From Psychrobacter sp. NG254 (GTDB lineage Bacteria; Pseudomonadota; Gammaproteobacteria; Pseudomonadales; Moraxellaceae), in the NCBI RefSeq assembly GCF_015277735.1, contig NZ_JADHDA010000002.1:496001-560000 (forward strand): 64,000 bases of DNA, given 5' to 3'. Below the pieces are notes generated by a model, which had not been told where the DNA came from, searched no databases, and was given only the letters and a program-made list of their open reading frames with translations. Both the position numbers and the translations under genes were made by a program. Positions 1 to 8,936 of the stretch are shown one piece after another. How positions within the stretch are numbered: the stretch's first letter is position 1; each line of letters begins with the position of its first letter.

Positions 1-34
1 TTACCCAATCATTTCACTATACTCTAAAAAGAGA

Positions 35-520
35 TTAGTGCTCAACGCCACCTGCACCATGTACATGGCCGTGGTTTAATTCGTCTTCAGTTGCTGCACG
101 TACTTCTTGGATTTCAACGTCAAAAGTCAAACGCTTACCAGCCAACGGATGGTTTGCATCAACAGTGACTTCTTGATCGTTTACATCAGTAACGGTTACC
201 AACATTACTTGGCCACCGGCTTCTGACTGAAACTGCATACCAGGCTGGATGTCTTCAACGCCTTGGAAGTTATCACGTGGTACATGCTGTACTGCTTGCT
301 CTTGGTATTCGCCGTAGCCATCAGCAGGCTCAACAACGGCATTCACTCTTTCGCCAGCAGATTTGCCTTCTAGTTGTGATTCTAGACCTGGGATGATGTT
401 GCTGTGACCATGTAGGTACGCTAGTGGCTGACCTTCTGGTGACTGGTCAAGTACATTGCCTTCGTCATCTTTTAGCGTGTAATTGAATTTGACGGCAGTG
501 TCTTTTGCGATAGTAGTCAT
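35..520 (-). CDS. slyD: FKBP-type peptidyl-prolyl cis-trans isomerase, SlyD-like
   Basis: This 161-residue protein catalyses proline cis-trans isomerisation and acts as a cytosolic chaperone; SlyD relatives also bind nickel. The order is FKBP half (residues ~5-70, with PGLESQLEG), inserted chaperone flap (~75-125, including YGEYQEQAV), FKBP return strand (HPLAGKRLTFDVEI). The tail is short and histidine-containing (HGHVHG), far less metal-rich than the E. coli SlyD tail, so strong metal storage is doubtful. No signal peptide is visible, so it is probably cytosolic. The start has AGGAT about 6 nt upstream. It is transcribed away from the M61 peptidase gene and stands alone at the left edge of the window. 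Family assignment is firm; SlyD rather than another short FKBP is likely because of the inserted flap. Confidence 0.9.
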   Translation of the reverse strand: MTTIAKDTAVKFNYTLKDDEGNVLDQSPEGQPLAYLHGHSNIIPGLESQLEGKSAGERVNAVVEPADGYGEYQEQAVQHVPRDNFQGVEDIQPGMQFQSEAGGQVMLVTVTDVNDQEVTVDANHPLAGKRLTFDVEIQEVRAATEDELNHGHVHGAGGVEH

Positions 521-832
521 AAAATATCCTAAATATATCGATGTAAAAAATTAAATGTGGTTGCAATAAACCTAAAAAAGCCAATCAGCAAGCCAAATAG
601 CCATATCATTAGTCAATTATCATCAGTTTATTAAAGTAACTGTAGCAGTTAGCATCTTTAATTGAGATGGCTCACATAACTTTCAAGGCAAAAAACATAA
701 AAAAATCTAATTAATGCGACAATTTACAATAATAGCTGCTATTTTCTATAGTCAGTTGATAGCTACTGGCTATTTAGGGTTCATAAGTTGCGTTTCTAAG
801 AAACCACTTTTACCATAACGATAAAAATAAGG
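521..832. other. Divergent intergenic region, slyD / M61 peptidase
   Basis: About 310 AT-rich bases separate two divergent genes and must hold both promoters. I see no clear -35/-10 pair, no hairpin terminator and no small ORF with a ribosome site. Confidence 0.5.
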
Positions 833-844
833 ATGAGAAAGACG

Positions 845-2875
845 ATGACTTCATTTGATAAAACGACCGATCATCAGTCAACGAGCGATGTCTCAATCAG
901 CCACGATGACGCACGCATTAATACGATGAGCCATATCTATTACCAATTCAATTTTGCCCGCTTTGTTGAGCATTTGGTTGATGTGTCACTGAGTTTTATG
1001 GCGACCACTGATGCGCCGCAGCTTTGGTTGCCAGCGTGGATACCGGGCAGTTATTTGATGCGTGAGTTTGCTCGAAATATCACAGCGGTCCATTATCGAA
1101 TCACAGATGAAAACAAACAGTCTGACATTTATCGCGCGCAAAAATTGGATAAGCATACGTGGCAGCTGCCTGCGGTCAGTGCAGGGAAAACGGTGGTCGT
1201 GGAATACGAAGTCTACTGTTATGATCTGTCGGTGCGTACCGCCTATGTAGATCAGCAGCGTCTATATGGCAACTTTACCTCATTGGCATTGGCCATCGAT
1301 GGACAAGAGCACTCACCAGTAGGGGTTGGCTTGATTGTACCAGACGCATTTATGGCAGATAAAGAGGCCAATAATATATTGCTAGCTTGCGGCTTAGCGT
1401 CTACTCACATGCATTTTGATAATGAGCTAGCGAACGAACAGCAAACGGGAAGCCAGCACAGTTATGAGTTACAAGCAGCCAGCTATCATGAGCTGATCGA
1501 TTATCCTTTTGAAATCGCAGAGCAGCAAAAATTTGATTTTATTATTAAGAATAATGAGCATCAAACGCTGCAACACCACTTTTATCTGTCAGGCAAGCAC
1601 AGCGCTAATATGGGCAGGCTACAGCAAGATGTGACTAAAATTTGTCAGACTTACCTGAACTGGTTGGGTGATGCCCCATTCCATAACTATACTTTTATGA
1701 CGTTTGCCAGCGGTCAGGATTATGGTGGCCTTGAGCATATCAACTCGACCAGTCTGATTACGCCGCGCCGCGACTTACCAAATGCTGATGAACCAAAAAT
1801 ACCGAGTACAGACTATCAGCGATTTTTGGGTCTATGTAGTCATGAATACTTTCACTCATGGTGGGTCAAAACGGTCCGCCCAGATGTCATGATCGATGTT
1901 GATTTGCGCCGTGAGGCATTTACACCGTTGCTGTGGGTGTTTGAAGGCTTTACCTCTTATATCGATGATTTTATGCTGCAAGCGTCGGGCGTGATTGATA
2001 AGCCAAGCTATCTAAAACTGTTGGCTGAGCAAATCAATCGCTATTATCAAACACCGGGGCGTGCGTATCAAAGCGTTGCAGAGTCCAGCTTTGATGCTTG
2101 GATTAAGTTGTACCGTACCGATGAAAATACCGGTAATGCAGGTATCAGCTATTACAATAAAGGCGCGCTCGTAGCCCTTTGTCTGGATTTGATTTTGCTC
2201 AAAAATACCAGTGGTCGCTATCGTTTATTTGATGTGGTCAAAGCTTTTTATGATAAGGCCAAGCAAAATGACAGCAAGCGCATAGGTATCAACAGCACTG
2301 ATATGGGCGCCGTGATTGGGCAGTTTATGCCAGTGGCAGAGTGGGAGGATTTTGAACGCCGTTATGTCAATGGCGTCGAAGAGCTACCTATTGAAGCATT
2401 GCTGCTCGCAAATGGTATCAAAATACAGGCAAATACTAAAGAGAGTGCTAGCAAGCATGTGCCATGGGGAATGCGCTGTAATGATACACCTGCTGGACTC
2501 AAAATCAACCGGGTGATGCGTGATAGTGTGGCTGCTAGAGCGGGTATTTCAGCACATGACGTCATTATTGCGATTGATGGTATCAAGGCAGATACCAAAC
2601 AGTTAGCGGCACTGAGTCATACAAAACGAGCGGTTGATTGTCATTTGTTTCGCCGTGATGAGCTACTGCGCGTGCAGGTACAGCCGAGCATACTCACCGA
2701 GGAAAAACGCCAAGACCATATGGGGCGAGAGCACAGTCATGATGACTCATCTCCTTATAAAGTCAGTCTACGCTTGGCAAAAGCCGACAAAGGGTTAGAG
2801 GGTCAGGAAGATGGTCTGCAAGGACAGGCAGGGTGGGAGACGTGGCTCAATGTGATGACGCGTCCACTATCATAA
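845..2875 (+). CDS. M61-family metallopeptidase with C-terminal PDZ domain
   Basis: A zinc aminopeptidase of the glycyl-aminopeptidase family (M61), about 676 residues. The zinc motif HEYFH lies at residues ~333-337 and the third ligand is expected in the following FEGFTSY helix. An N-terminal beta domain precedes it (AWIPGSYLMREFARN is typical of the family), and a PDZ domain lies near residues 540-610. No signal peptide is evident, so it is probably cytosolic. An ATG at 833 overlaps the only ribosome site (AAGGA, 829-833), so the next ATG at 845 is the better start; recognisable homology begins only around the ATG at 926. Substrate is unknown. It appears monocistronic and ends just before a two-way terminator. 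Confidence 0.9.
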   Translation: MTSFDKTTDHQSTSDVSISHDDARINTMSHIYYQFNFARFVEHLVDVSLSFMATTDAPQLWLPAWIPGSYLMREFARNITAVHYRITDENKQSDIYRAQKLDKHTWQLPAVSAGKTVVVEYEVYCYDLSVRTAYVDQQRLYGNFTSLALAIDGQEHSPVGVGLIVPDAFMADKEANNILLACGLASTHMHFDNELANEQQTGSQHSYELQAASYHELIDYPFEIAEQQKFDFIIKNNEHQTLQHHFYLSGKHSANMGRLQQDVTKICQTYLNWLGDAPFHNYTFMTFASGQDYGGLEHINSTSLITPRRDLPNADEPKIPSTDYQRFLGLCSHEYFHSWWVKTVRPDVMIDVDLRREAFTPLLWVFEGFTSYIDDFMLQASGVIDKPSYLKLLAEQINRYYQTPGRAYQSVAESSFDAWIKLYRTDENTGNAGISYYNKGALVALCLDLILLKNTSGRYRLFDVVKAFYDKAKQNDSKRIGINSTDMGAVIGQFMPVAEWEDFERRYVNGVEELPIEALLLANGIKIQANTKESASKHVPWGMRCNDTPAGLKINRVMRDSVAARAGISAHDVIIAIDGIKADTKQLAALSHTKRAVDCHLFRRDELLRVQVQPSILTEEKRQDHMGREHSHDDSSPYKVSLRLAKADKGLEGQEDGLQGQAGWETWLNVMTRPLS

Positions 2876-2906
2876 ACGCCATCGTCTAAGATACAAGGTA
2901 TCATTA

Positions 2907-2950
2907 AAAAACCCCTTAACAGGCCATAAGGCTTGTTAAGGGGTTTTGTT
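2907..2950. terminator. Bidirectional intrinsic terminator, M61 peptidase / DUF305
   Basis: A 14-bp stem (2907-2921 with 2934-2947; AACCCCTTAACA arm) is flanked by A-run and T-run, so it can end transcription of the M61 gene on the plus strand and of the convergent DUF305 gene on the minus strand. Confidence 0.9.
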
Positions 2951-2980
2951 TTTAGAGGTTTCAGTCATGGCAATCAGGTT

Positions 2981-3805
2981 TTACTTTTCAGTAGCGTCGC
3001 TCTTTACATCGTTATTTTTAGCATCGCTATCTTGAACCGCTGTGTGTTTAGTATTATCCATCGTCTGATGCGCGGCAATCCAATTTTTCATCAAATCAAT
3101 CTCAGTCTGCTGAGTATCGATGACGTTTTGTGCCAGTACGCGCATTTCTTCATCAGTTCCATATATGAGCTGAGTTGTTGCCATATTTACAGCAGCAATA
3201 TGATGCGGCAACATACCACGTGCAAACGCCATGTCAGCAATAGGATCAGCAACACCCAATGTCATCTCACCATGCATGTCACTCATACCTTTGGCATAGG
3301 CCTGCTGCATCGCCTCAGTATTGGGTTTGGGTTTGGAAGAGTCAGGGTGGCTGGCTAGCCATTTATTCAAAACATCAATTTCAGCTTGTTGCGCTGTGAT
3401 AATGTCTTGGGCAAGTTGGCGCATGGCATCATCAGTACCGTATTTTAGCTCGATTTTTGCCATATCCACGGCACCGCGATGATGCCCTAGCATGCCTTTA
3501 GCAAACGCTGTATCAGGGTCGTTATAATTCATACCAACCATCATCTCATCGTGCATCTGGCTCATCGATTTGGTGTAGTCTCTGAGCATATCAGACGTTT
3601 TAGAGTCATCAGCGACGTTGTCACTGTCTGTGAGCGAATCAGCATCTGTACTATCATGCTCGCTATGGGACATATCAGTGACAGGCGTCGTCGCCTCTTC
3701 TACAGGTGTTGATTGATTACTCTCTGTCATTGGCTGACACGCACTCAATATAAGCGCCGCAGAGATGCTAGTGGCCAATAATACCAAACGATGAGAAGCA
3801 ATCAT
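2981..3805 (-). CDS. Lipoprotein with two tandem DUF305 domains
   Basis: A 274-residue envelope lipoprotein. The signal peptide ends in the lipobox LSAC, followed by an acidic Ser/Asp/Thr-rich linker of about 65 residues. Two copies of a four-helix DUF305 domain (ferritin-like fold) follow. Copy 1 runs roughly 87-170 with GMLGHHRGAVDMA, copy 2 roughly 170-250 with GMLPHHIAAVNMA; each ends in an EIDxxxxWxAxH stretch. The paired histidines and methionines resemble metal sites proposed for the family in copper-rich contexts, but no copper gene is adjacent, so the metal is only a guess. The start has AGGGAT upstream. It ends against the terminator shared with the M61 gene. Confidence 0.88.
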   Translation of the reverse strand: MIASHRLVLLATSISAALILSACQPMTESNQSTPVEEATTPVTDMSHSEHDSTDADSLTDSDNVADDSKTSDMLRDYTKSMSQMHDEMMVGMNYNDPDTAFAKGMLGHHRGAVDMAKIELKYGTDDAMRQLAQDIITAQQAEIDVLNKWLASHPDSSKPKPNTEAMQQAYAKGMSDMHGEMTLGVADPIADMAFARGMLPHHIAAVNMATTQLIYGTDEEMRVLAQNVIDTQQTEIDLMKNWIAAHQTMDNTKHTAVQDSDAKNNDVKSDATEK

Positions 3806-4017
3806 GACATATCCCTATTATAAAGAACCAAACGATAGATGGATCAAACCCATGGTAATAACTGATGACTATACATAACCAATGACGTGCTGAATCTTAG
3901 CAGATAAACCTTACCCATTCGAGACACGATGTTTAACGACTCGTAGTTTAATCAGTTTTAGTTTATTTATTTTATAATAAATACCGATACGGTTCATCCA
4001 ACAATGATAAATCACTG
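3806..4017. other. Intergenic region upstream of the DUF305 lipoprotein
   Basis: AT-rich spacer between the DUF305 start and the rluE remnant. It should hold the DUF305 promoter on the minus strand; I see no clear motif, terminator or gene. Confidence 0.4.
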
Positions 4018-4112
4018 AGAAATACCCAACTGCTGATAGTGCTCGCTATTGAGTTCAATGTTTACAGACTCACCAATGGCTAAGTCTCCCAATTCAAAAC
4101 CTGCAACAGACC
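4018..4112 (-). pseudogene. Remnant of a duplicated rluE 3' end
   Basis: About 95 bases match the last 32 codons of the intact rluE at 4986-5081, in the same orientation. The minus strand still reads SVAGFELGDLAIGES then IELNSEHYQQLGIS plus one extra codon and a TGA. Most differences between the copies are third-position changes, which suggests the fragment descends from a working but divergent allele. Similarity stops abruptly at 4112/5081. The acetyltransferase gene lies between remnant and intact gene, so the remnant marks one junction of an insertion. It cannot encode a working enzyme because the catalytic domain is absent. Confidence 0.88.
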
Positions 4113-4117
4113 CTAAA

Positions 4118-4624
4118 TTACAGTATTTTGAAGAAGTAAACGGTTCCTTCTAGCTTTCCGGTAGAGCTACGTGCGAATTGCGGAATCTGACCCACCTCAG
4201 TATAACCAATAGCACGATATAACGAAGATGCGATGTCACCTAAACGGGTATCAAGTACAAGTAATGACAAACCGATCTCAGATGCTACACCTTCTAGTAG
4301 CGACATTAGTTTCTTGCTAACACCTTTACCTCGAGCACCCGTATGAACCATGAGTTTTTCGACTTCTCCTCTATGTGAACCATTAGGCTTAGAACAGAGT
4401 GAAAGTTGAACTGTGCCTATTATGCTTCCGTCGTCGTATGCAAGAAACAATTTCCTAAGTCCTGATGTAAGTTCTGTCTCTACAGATGACCAGTATGATT
4501 GTATTTCTCGCTCGTCGACTGGCGTTAAGAAACCAACAGACGCACCACTCTCAACACAGTCAATTAGTAATGCATGTAATTGCTCGACCAAGCCTAAGGT
4601 AGTATTTATTTCCTTTACTTCCAT
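4118..4624 (-). CDS. GNAT-family N-acetyltransferase
   Basis: A 168-residue single-domain acetyltransferase that should use acetyl-CoA to modify an amine on a small molecule or protein; the substrate is unknown. The acetyl-CoA loop is visible as VHTGARGKGVSKKLM (residues ~92-106), preceded by the strand GTVQLSLC and followed by the C-terminal strand-helix LYRAIGYTEVG. The start is well supported: AAGGA upstream and a good minus-strand promoter at 4654-4682. It sits between the intact rluE and a remnant of the rluE 3' end, so it looks acquired. A resistance role is possible, but nothing in the sequence shows it. Confidence 0.85.
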   Translation of the reverse strand: MEVKEINTTLGLVEQLHALLIDCVESGASVGFLTPVDEREIQSYWSSVETELTSGLRKLFLAYDDGSIIGTVQLSLCSKPNGSHRGEVEKLMVHTGARGKGVSKKLMSLLEGVASEIGLSLLVLDTRLGDIASSLYRAIGYTEVGQIPQFARSSTGKLEGTVYFFKIL

Positions 4625-4653
4625 GGAACGTTCCTTATTATTTAACGTTTTGC

Positions 4654-4682
4654 TATATAAAATTCAATAACACGCCTATCAA
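4654..4682 (-). promoter_or_regulatory. Sigma-70 promoter for the acetyltransferase gene
   Basis: On the minus strand a TTGATA box (4682-4677) is followed after 17 bases by TATATA (4659-4654), about 30 bases before the ATG at 4624. This is close to consensus with ideal spacing. The rest of the 359-base gap (4625-4983) shows no gene; rluE has no intrinsic terminator in it that I can see. Confidence 0.65.
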
Positions 4683-4983
4683 TCATAATATCCCTATCAC
4701 AGGGTGTTTAAATTGACTGGTTTTTTTATTTTTGACAGTTAATTCATTCTTGCGTCGCCCATGGTCAAACCTGCTGCATTGTCCATTCAATACGTAAAGT
4801 CAGGGTTAAACTTAAATGGTTCATCAAACTTATATTCAGAATATCGACGAAAATTTTTGGTCGTTCTATAGCTATCTGTGATCAATGTCTTGTTATCAAT
4901 ATGATTTTTGTCCTAACCTCTTGCATAGTGTTGAACGCTTCTTCTTATATAATGTTTTAACCAGAAATTTAGAACATCAGCTA

Positions 4984-5607
4984 TTAAGAAATACCCAACT
5001 GCTGATAGTGCTCGCTATTGAGTTCAATCCGTATAAACTCACCAACGGCCAAGTCGCCCAATTCAAACCCTGCCACTGACCAGCGTATCAGACGAAGACA
5101 AGGCAGACCAACATGAGCGGTCATACGCCTGACTTGGCGGTTTTTGCCTTCATAAATCGTCAGCATAAGCCACGACGTTGGTATGTTTTTGCGCTCACGA
5201 ATAGGCGGGTCACGCTGCCATAAGTCCATAGGCAAATCAGCTTCCTCTACTGTGATGGCAGTTGCAGGCAATGTCTTACCGTCTTTTAGGGCAACACCAG
5301 TGGTAAGCTCTTTCAGCTGCGCCGCCGTTGCTACGCCTTCCACTTGTGCTAAATAGGTCTTTGCTTGTTTACGCTTGTTTCTCGCAAAGCCAGCAGCAGA
5401 GGGTGGCTGAGTGATGGCTTTGTTGACTCGTCCATCATTGGTCAACATCAATAAGCCCTCTGATGTAGCATCGAGTCTACCTGCCACTCGCAACGACTTA
5501 TCTGTAAAATACTCCGATAGCGTGGTGTGATCATTATTGCTGTCATCTCGGAACTGGCTTTGCACGCCATAAGGCTTGTTAAATAAGACGAGACTAGAGG
5601 TCGGCAT
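4984..5607 (-). CDS. rluE: 23S rRNA pseudouridine synthase, RluE type
   Basis: Converts a uridine in 23S rRNA (U2457 in E. coli numbering) to pseudouridine in the ribosomal peptidyl-transferase region. The 207-residue protein lacks an S4 domain, as RluE does. It begins LVLFNKPYGVQSQF, carries the catalytic motif GRLDATSEGLLMLTNDG (residues ~41-57, aspartate of GRLD being the nucleophile), and has the family segments PPIRERKNIPTSWL and GKNRQVRRMTAHVG. The length is usual for RluE. Its 3' end is duplicated, in decayed form, on the far side of the adjacent acetyltransferase gene. Confidence 0.93.
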   Translation of the reverse strand: MPTSSLVLFNKPYGVQSQFRDDSNNDHTTLSEYFTDKSLRVAGRLDATSEGLLMLTNDGRVNKAITQPPSAAGFARNKRKQAKTYLAQVEGVATAAQLKELTTGVALKDGKTLPATAITVEEADLPMDLWQRDPPIRERKNIPTSWLMLTIYEGKNRQVRRMTAHVGLPCLRLIRWSVAGFELGDLAVGEFIRIELNSEHYQQLGIS

Positions 5608-5989
5608 AAGCGGAAATTTCCTAAATATAAGTGAGTCATTTTTTCTGGTTATCTGATAGCTATCAGGATTGAAGTATGGCTCACTTTGTTATAGTTTTTT
5701 TGATGAAGCCTACAAGCTATTATAAAGTGTTTTTTCACTATTCGCAGGTTCGCTCATGCTGTCTAACGAGATAATGCTAACAGATTACTAGAAATGGGCT
5801 AGGCAGAAGCAGCTGATCTTAACAGTAGTAGTCAAATATAATTGCATCGTCATCACTTTGTTGTAGGATAAGTGCAATGTAAAATAAGTGGCTAAAAAGG
5901 TTGTTGTTAATAATTTTAAAGACAACCAGCCAATTATGATTTTGTATAAACGACGATGCTTTTATGAGAATTATAAATATATGAGCCAT
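5608..5989. other. Intergenic region rluE / icd terminator
   Basis: About 380 bases with the rluE promoter expected on the minus strand. The only structure I see is a perfect 14-base palindrome, CTGATAGCTATCAG at 5653-5666, about 45 bases upstream of the rluE ATG, which could be a regulator site. No convincing ORF. Confidence 0.4.
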
Positions 5990-6032
5990 AAAAAAACACC
6001 TCAACGTCCTAAGACTGTTAAGGTGTTTCTTT
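5990..6032 (-). terminator. Intrinsic terminator of icd
   Basis: A 12-bp stem with one mismatch (5994-6005 with 6017-6028, AAACACC arm) is followed on the minus strand by a T-run. It lies about 80 bases beyond the icd stop. Confidence 0.8.
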
Positions 6033-6114
6033 TACTCTAAATTAATTTGATCGCCTTTACGTAAAAACAAGAAGACAATCAAATATCATCACATTAGCAA
6101 GCTATCTAAACAAA

Positions 6115-8334
6115 CTACAACGATGCCAATGCTTCGTTAAATAACACGCTTGGACGCATGACTTGCTCAGCGATTTTCTCATCAGCTAAGTAATAGCCTT
6201 TGATATCGACTGATTTGCCTTGAGCATCATTGAACTGTTTCATGATAGCGGCTTCGTTGTCTTGCAGAGTTTGTGCAAGCGGTTTGAATTTGGCTTTTAG
6301 ATCTGCATCTTCGTCTTGCGCCGCTAGCGCTTCAGCCCAGTACATAGCTAGGTAGAAGTGACTGCCACGGTTGTCAATTTCACCTGTCTTACGTGATGGC
6401 GATTTGTTATTCAACAGCAGTGTTTCAGTGGCTTTGTCTAGCGTATCGGCCAGCACTTTGGCTTTGGTATTTTTGTCGTTCTCGGCCAAATGCTCCAAAG
6501 AGACGGTCAAGGCCAAGAATTCACCAAGTGAATCCCAACGTAGGTGGTTTTCTTCGATAAGTTGCTCAACGTGCTTTGGTGCAGAACCGCCCGCACCAGT
6601 TTCAAACAAACCGCCGCCCTTCATTAGTGGTACAACCGATAGCATCTTGGCACTGGTGCCTAGCTCTAGAATAGGGAACAAGTCAGTGAGGTAATCACGC
6701 AAGATGTTACCAGTCGCAGAGATAGTATCTAGACCACGAGCGACACGCTCTAGCGTATAACGCATGGCGCGAACCTGAGACATGATTTCGATACGTAAGC
6801 CTTCGGTATCATGATCTTTTAGATACAGTTTAACTTTTTTGATCAGCTCGTTCTCATGTGGACGGTATGGGTCTAACCAGAAGATAACAGGCGTATCTGA
6901 TTCACGAGCACGGCGTACAGCAAGTTTTACCCAATCTTGGATTGGCTCATCTTTGACCTGACACATGCGCCAGATATCACCTTTTTCAACACGTTTTTCG
7001 AGTAATACTTCATCAGTATCAATATCGACAATACGGGCAATACCAGCATTACTAGATTCAAACGTTTTATCGTGTGAACCATACTCTTCAGCTTTTTGAG
7101 CCATTAGGCCAACGTTAGGAACGGTACCCATTGTCTTTGGATCAAAGTTACCATGCCATTTACAGAAATTGATCATTTCTTGGTAAATACGGGCAAAGGT
7201 AGACTCTGGCATGACCGCTTTACAATCATATAGTTTGCCGTCAGCACCCCACATTTTACCGCCATTACGAATCATAGCAGGCATAGACGCATCGACGATA
7301 ATGTCGCTTGGCGAATGGAAGTTGGTAATACCTTTCGATGAGTCAACCATGGCCAGACGTGGGCGATGCTCTTGACACGCATGCAAGTCGCGCTCAATCT
7401 CTTCACGCTTTGAGGCTGGTAGTGTTGCAACCTTGTCGTATAGATCAGCCATACCGTTATTGACGTTGATGCCCAATTCTTCAAACGTAGCACCATGTTT
7501 TTCAAAGGCTTCTTTGTAATAGATACGAACGGCGTGACCAAACACGATAGGGTGTGATACCTTCATCATGGTGGCTTTTACGTGTAGTGAGAACAAGATA
7601 CCAGCTTCGCGGCAATCTTCCATTTCAGTCTCATAAAACTCTAGCAATGCCTGTTTGCTCATCACCATTAGATCGATGACTTCTTTATCTAGCAAGGCAA
7701 TTTTAGGTTTTAATACTTTTTGGGTACCATCATCCAGCAACAACTCCATACGTACGGTACGGGCTTTGTCTAACGTGATAGATTGCTCGCCATCATAGAA
7801 GTCGCCGCCATGCATGTGTGACACATGCGTGCTTGACCACTGTTTCCATTCACCCATTGAATGTGGGTGTTTACGGGCAAAGTTTTTTACCGCTTTCGGT
7901 GCACGGCGATCTGAGTTGCCTTCACGTAGTACTGGGTTCACTGAACTGCCTAAGCTCTTGCCATAACGCTTACGTAGCTCTTTTTCTTCATCAGTCTGTG
8001 GATCTTCTGGAAAATCAGGTAGCGCAAAGCCTTTGCTTTGTAGCTCTTTGATAGCGGCTTTTAGCTGCTGTACAGAGGCACTGATGTTTGGCAGTTTGAT
8101 GATGTTGGTATTTGGGTCTTGCGTCAGACGACCAAGCTCAGCCAAGTTGTCCGGAACACGTTGCTCTTCGGTCAAGTACTCAGGGAATTCTGCCAAGATA
8201 CGCGCAGCAACAGAGATGTCGCTGGTTTCAACTTCAACGCCTGCAGTTTTGGTGAATGCTTCTACAATCGGTAAAAACGACAGAGTCGCCAGCGCTGGGG
8301 CTTCGTCAGTTTTTGTATAAATAATTTTTGACAT
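6115..8334 (-). CDS. icd: Monomeric NADP-dependent isocitrate dehydrogenase
   Basis: Oxidises isocitrate to 2-oxoglutarate and CO2 in the TCA cycle, making NADPH in the cytosol. The 739-residue length and segments such as [19 protein letters not shown] and [17 protein letters not shown] mark the monomeric (IDH-II) class, unrelated in length to the ~415-residue dimeric enzyme. This class is common in Moraxellaceae and in cold-adapted marine bacteria, where a heat-labile isozyme is known. The start has AAGGAAG about 12 bases upstream. It is transcribed alone toward its own terminator. Whether a second, dimeric IDH exists cannot be seen here. Confidence 0.97.
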   Translation of the reverse strand: MSKIIYTKTDEAPALATLSFLPIVEAFTKTAGVEVETSDISVAARILAEFPEYLTEEQRVPDNLAELGRLTQDPNTNIIKLPNISASVQQLKAAIKELQSKGFALPDFPEDPQTDEEKELRKRYGKSLGSSVNPVLREGNSDRRAPKAVKNFARKHPHSMGEWKQWSSTHVSHMHGGDFYDGEQSITLDKARTVRMELLLDDGTQKVLKPKIALLDKEVIDLMVMSKQALLEFYETEMEDCREAGILFSLHVKATMMKVSHPIVFGHAVRIYYKEAFEKHGATFEELGINVNNGMADLYDKVATLPASKREEIERDLHACQEHRPRLAMVDSSKGITNFHSPSDIIVDASMPAMIRNGGKMWGADGKLYDCKAVMPESTFARIYQEMINFCKWHGNFDPKTMGTVPNVGLMAQKAEEYGSHDKTFESSNAGIARIVDIDTDEVLLEKRVEKGDIWRMCQVKDEPIQDWVKLAVRRARESDTPVIFWLDPYRPHENELIKKVKLYLKDHDTEGLRIEIMSQVRAMRYTLERVARGLDTISATGNILRDYLTDLFPILELGTSAKMLSVVPLMKGGGLFETGAGGSAPKHVEQLIEENHLRWDSLGEFLALTVSLEHLAENDKNTKAKVLADTLDKATETLLLNNKSPSRKTGEIDNRGSHFYLAMYWAEALAAQDEDADLKAKFKPLAQTLQDNEAAIMKQFNDAQGKSVDIKGYYLADEKIAEQVMRPSVLFNEALASL

Positions 8335-8590
8335 ATTAGTATAATCTTCCTTTAGGCTGTAGTGAATAATAAAGCTCAGAGATAGTGTCGAATATGGGTC
8401 AATGATACTATGCAGTAATGCATGATACGCTTATATCAAGTACATCACATGTATCTTTTGAGAGATATTGAGACTGATAATACATTTTGTTTTTCTAATA
8501 TTTATTGCAATGACATCGTGAAATGGTAAGTCAATGCTCTATATCAGAGTGACTTAAAACGGGTCATTGAAGGCATATTATAATCAATCC

Positions 8591-8829
8591 ATGATAAATC
8601 CGATAGGATGTCAATCGTATACCATGAACTAAGTATACTGTTTTAGCTTATATCCTATGGTTTCTAATTATATTAAGCTAATAACAACCTTATTCTAACA
8701 GTCATCGGCTTCGATATCATCTTTTCCATAAAACTACTGTCGTTTCATTGGCTTTTATAATGAGATTGAGAGTAGGATATAAGCATCATCATAAAACACA
8801 GCCACCTATATTATAGTAGGTGGTTTTTT
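8591..8829 (+). ncRNA. Candidate small RNA between icd and the FemAB-like gene
   Basis: In the 600-base gap between two divergent genes (8335-8936) there is a plus-strand intrinsic terminator (8802-8829: CCACCTA stem, 8-base loop, T-run) with no plus-strand gene before it. A perfect 12-bp inverted repeat (8646-8657 with 8773-8784, GCTTATATCCTA arm) lies upstream and would close a long stem in the transcript. A TATAAT box at 8579-8584 could start a ~240-base RNA near 8591; the -35 element is weak. No ORF fills the interval. Alternatives are a leader/attenuator of the downstream gene, or a terminator left from a lost gene. Boundaries are inferred. Confidence 0.4.
8802..8829 (+). terminator. Orphan plus-strand intrinsic terminator
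   Basis: Seven-bp GC-rich stem (CCACCTA 8802-8808, TAGGTGG 8817-8823) followed by six T. Nothing coding precedes it on this strand; it lies 108 bases upstream of the next ATG. Confidence 0.75.
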
Positions 8830-8936
8830 ATTGCATATAGATGAATTTTTGCAAATTGTGACAGCAAACTATCAAAAATTTGCTAGGCTAGGTCACTAAT
8901 CAATCGGTTATCGATAAATATATAGCGACTATAATA

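Noticed and set aside
2933..3358. 141-codon plus-strand frame opposite the DUF305 gene
   Set aside because: Antisense shadow of a well-supported lipoprotein gene, starting inside a terminator.
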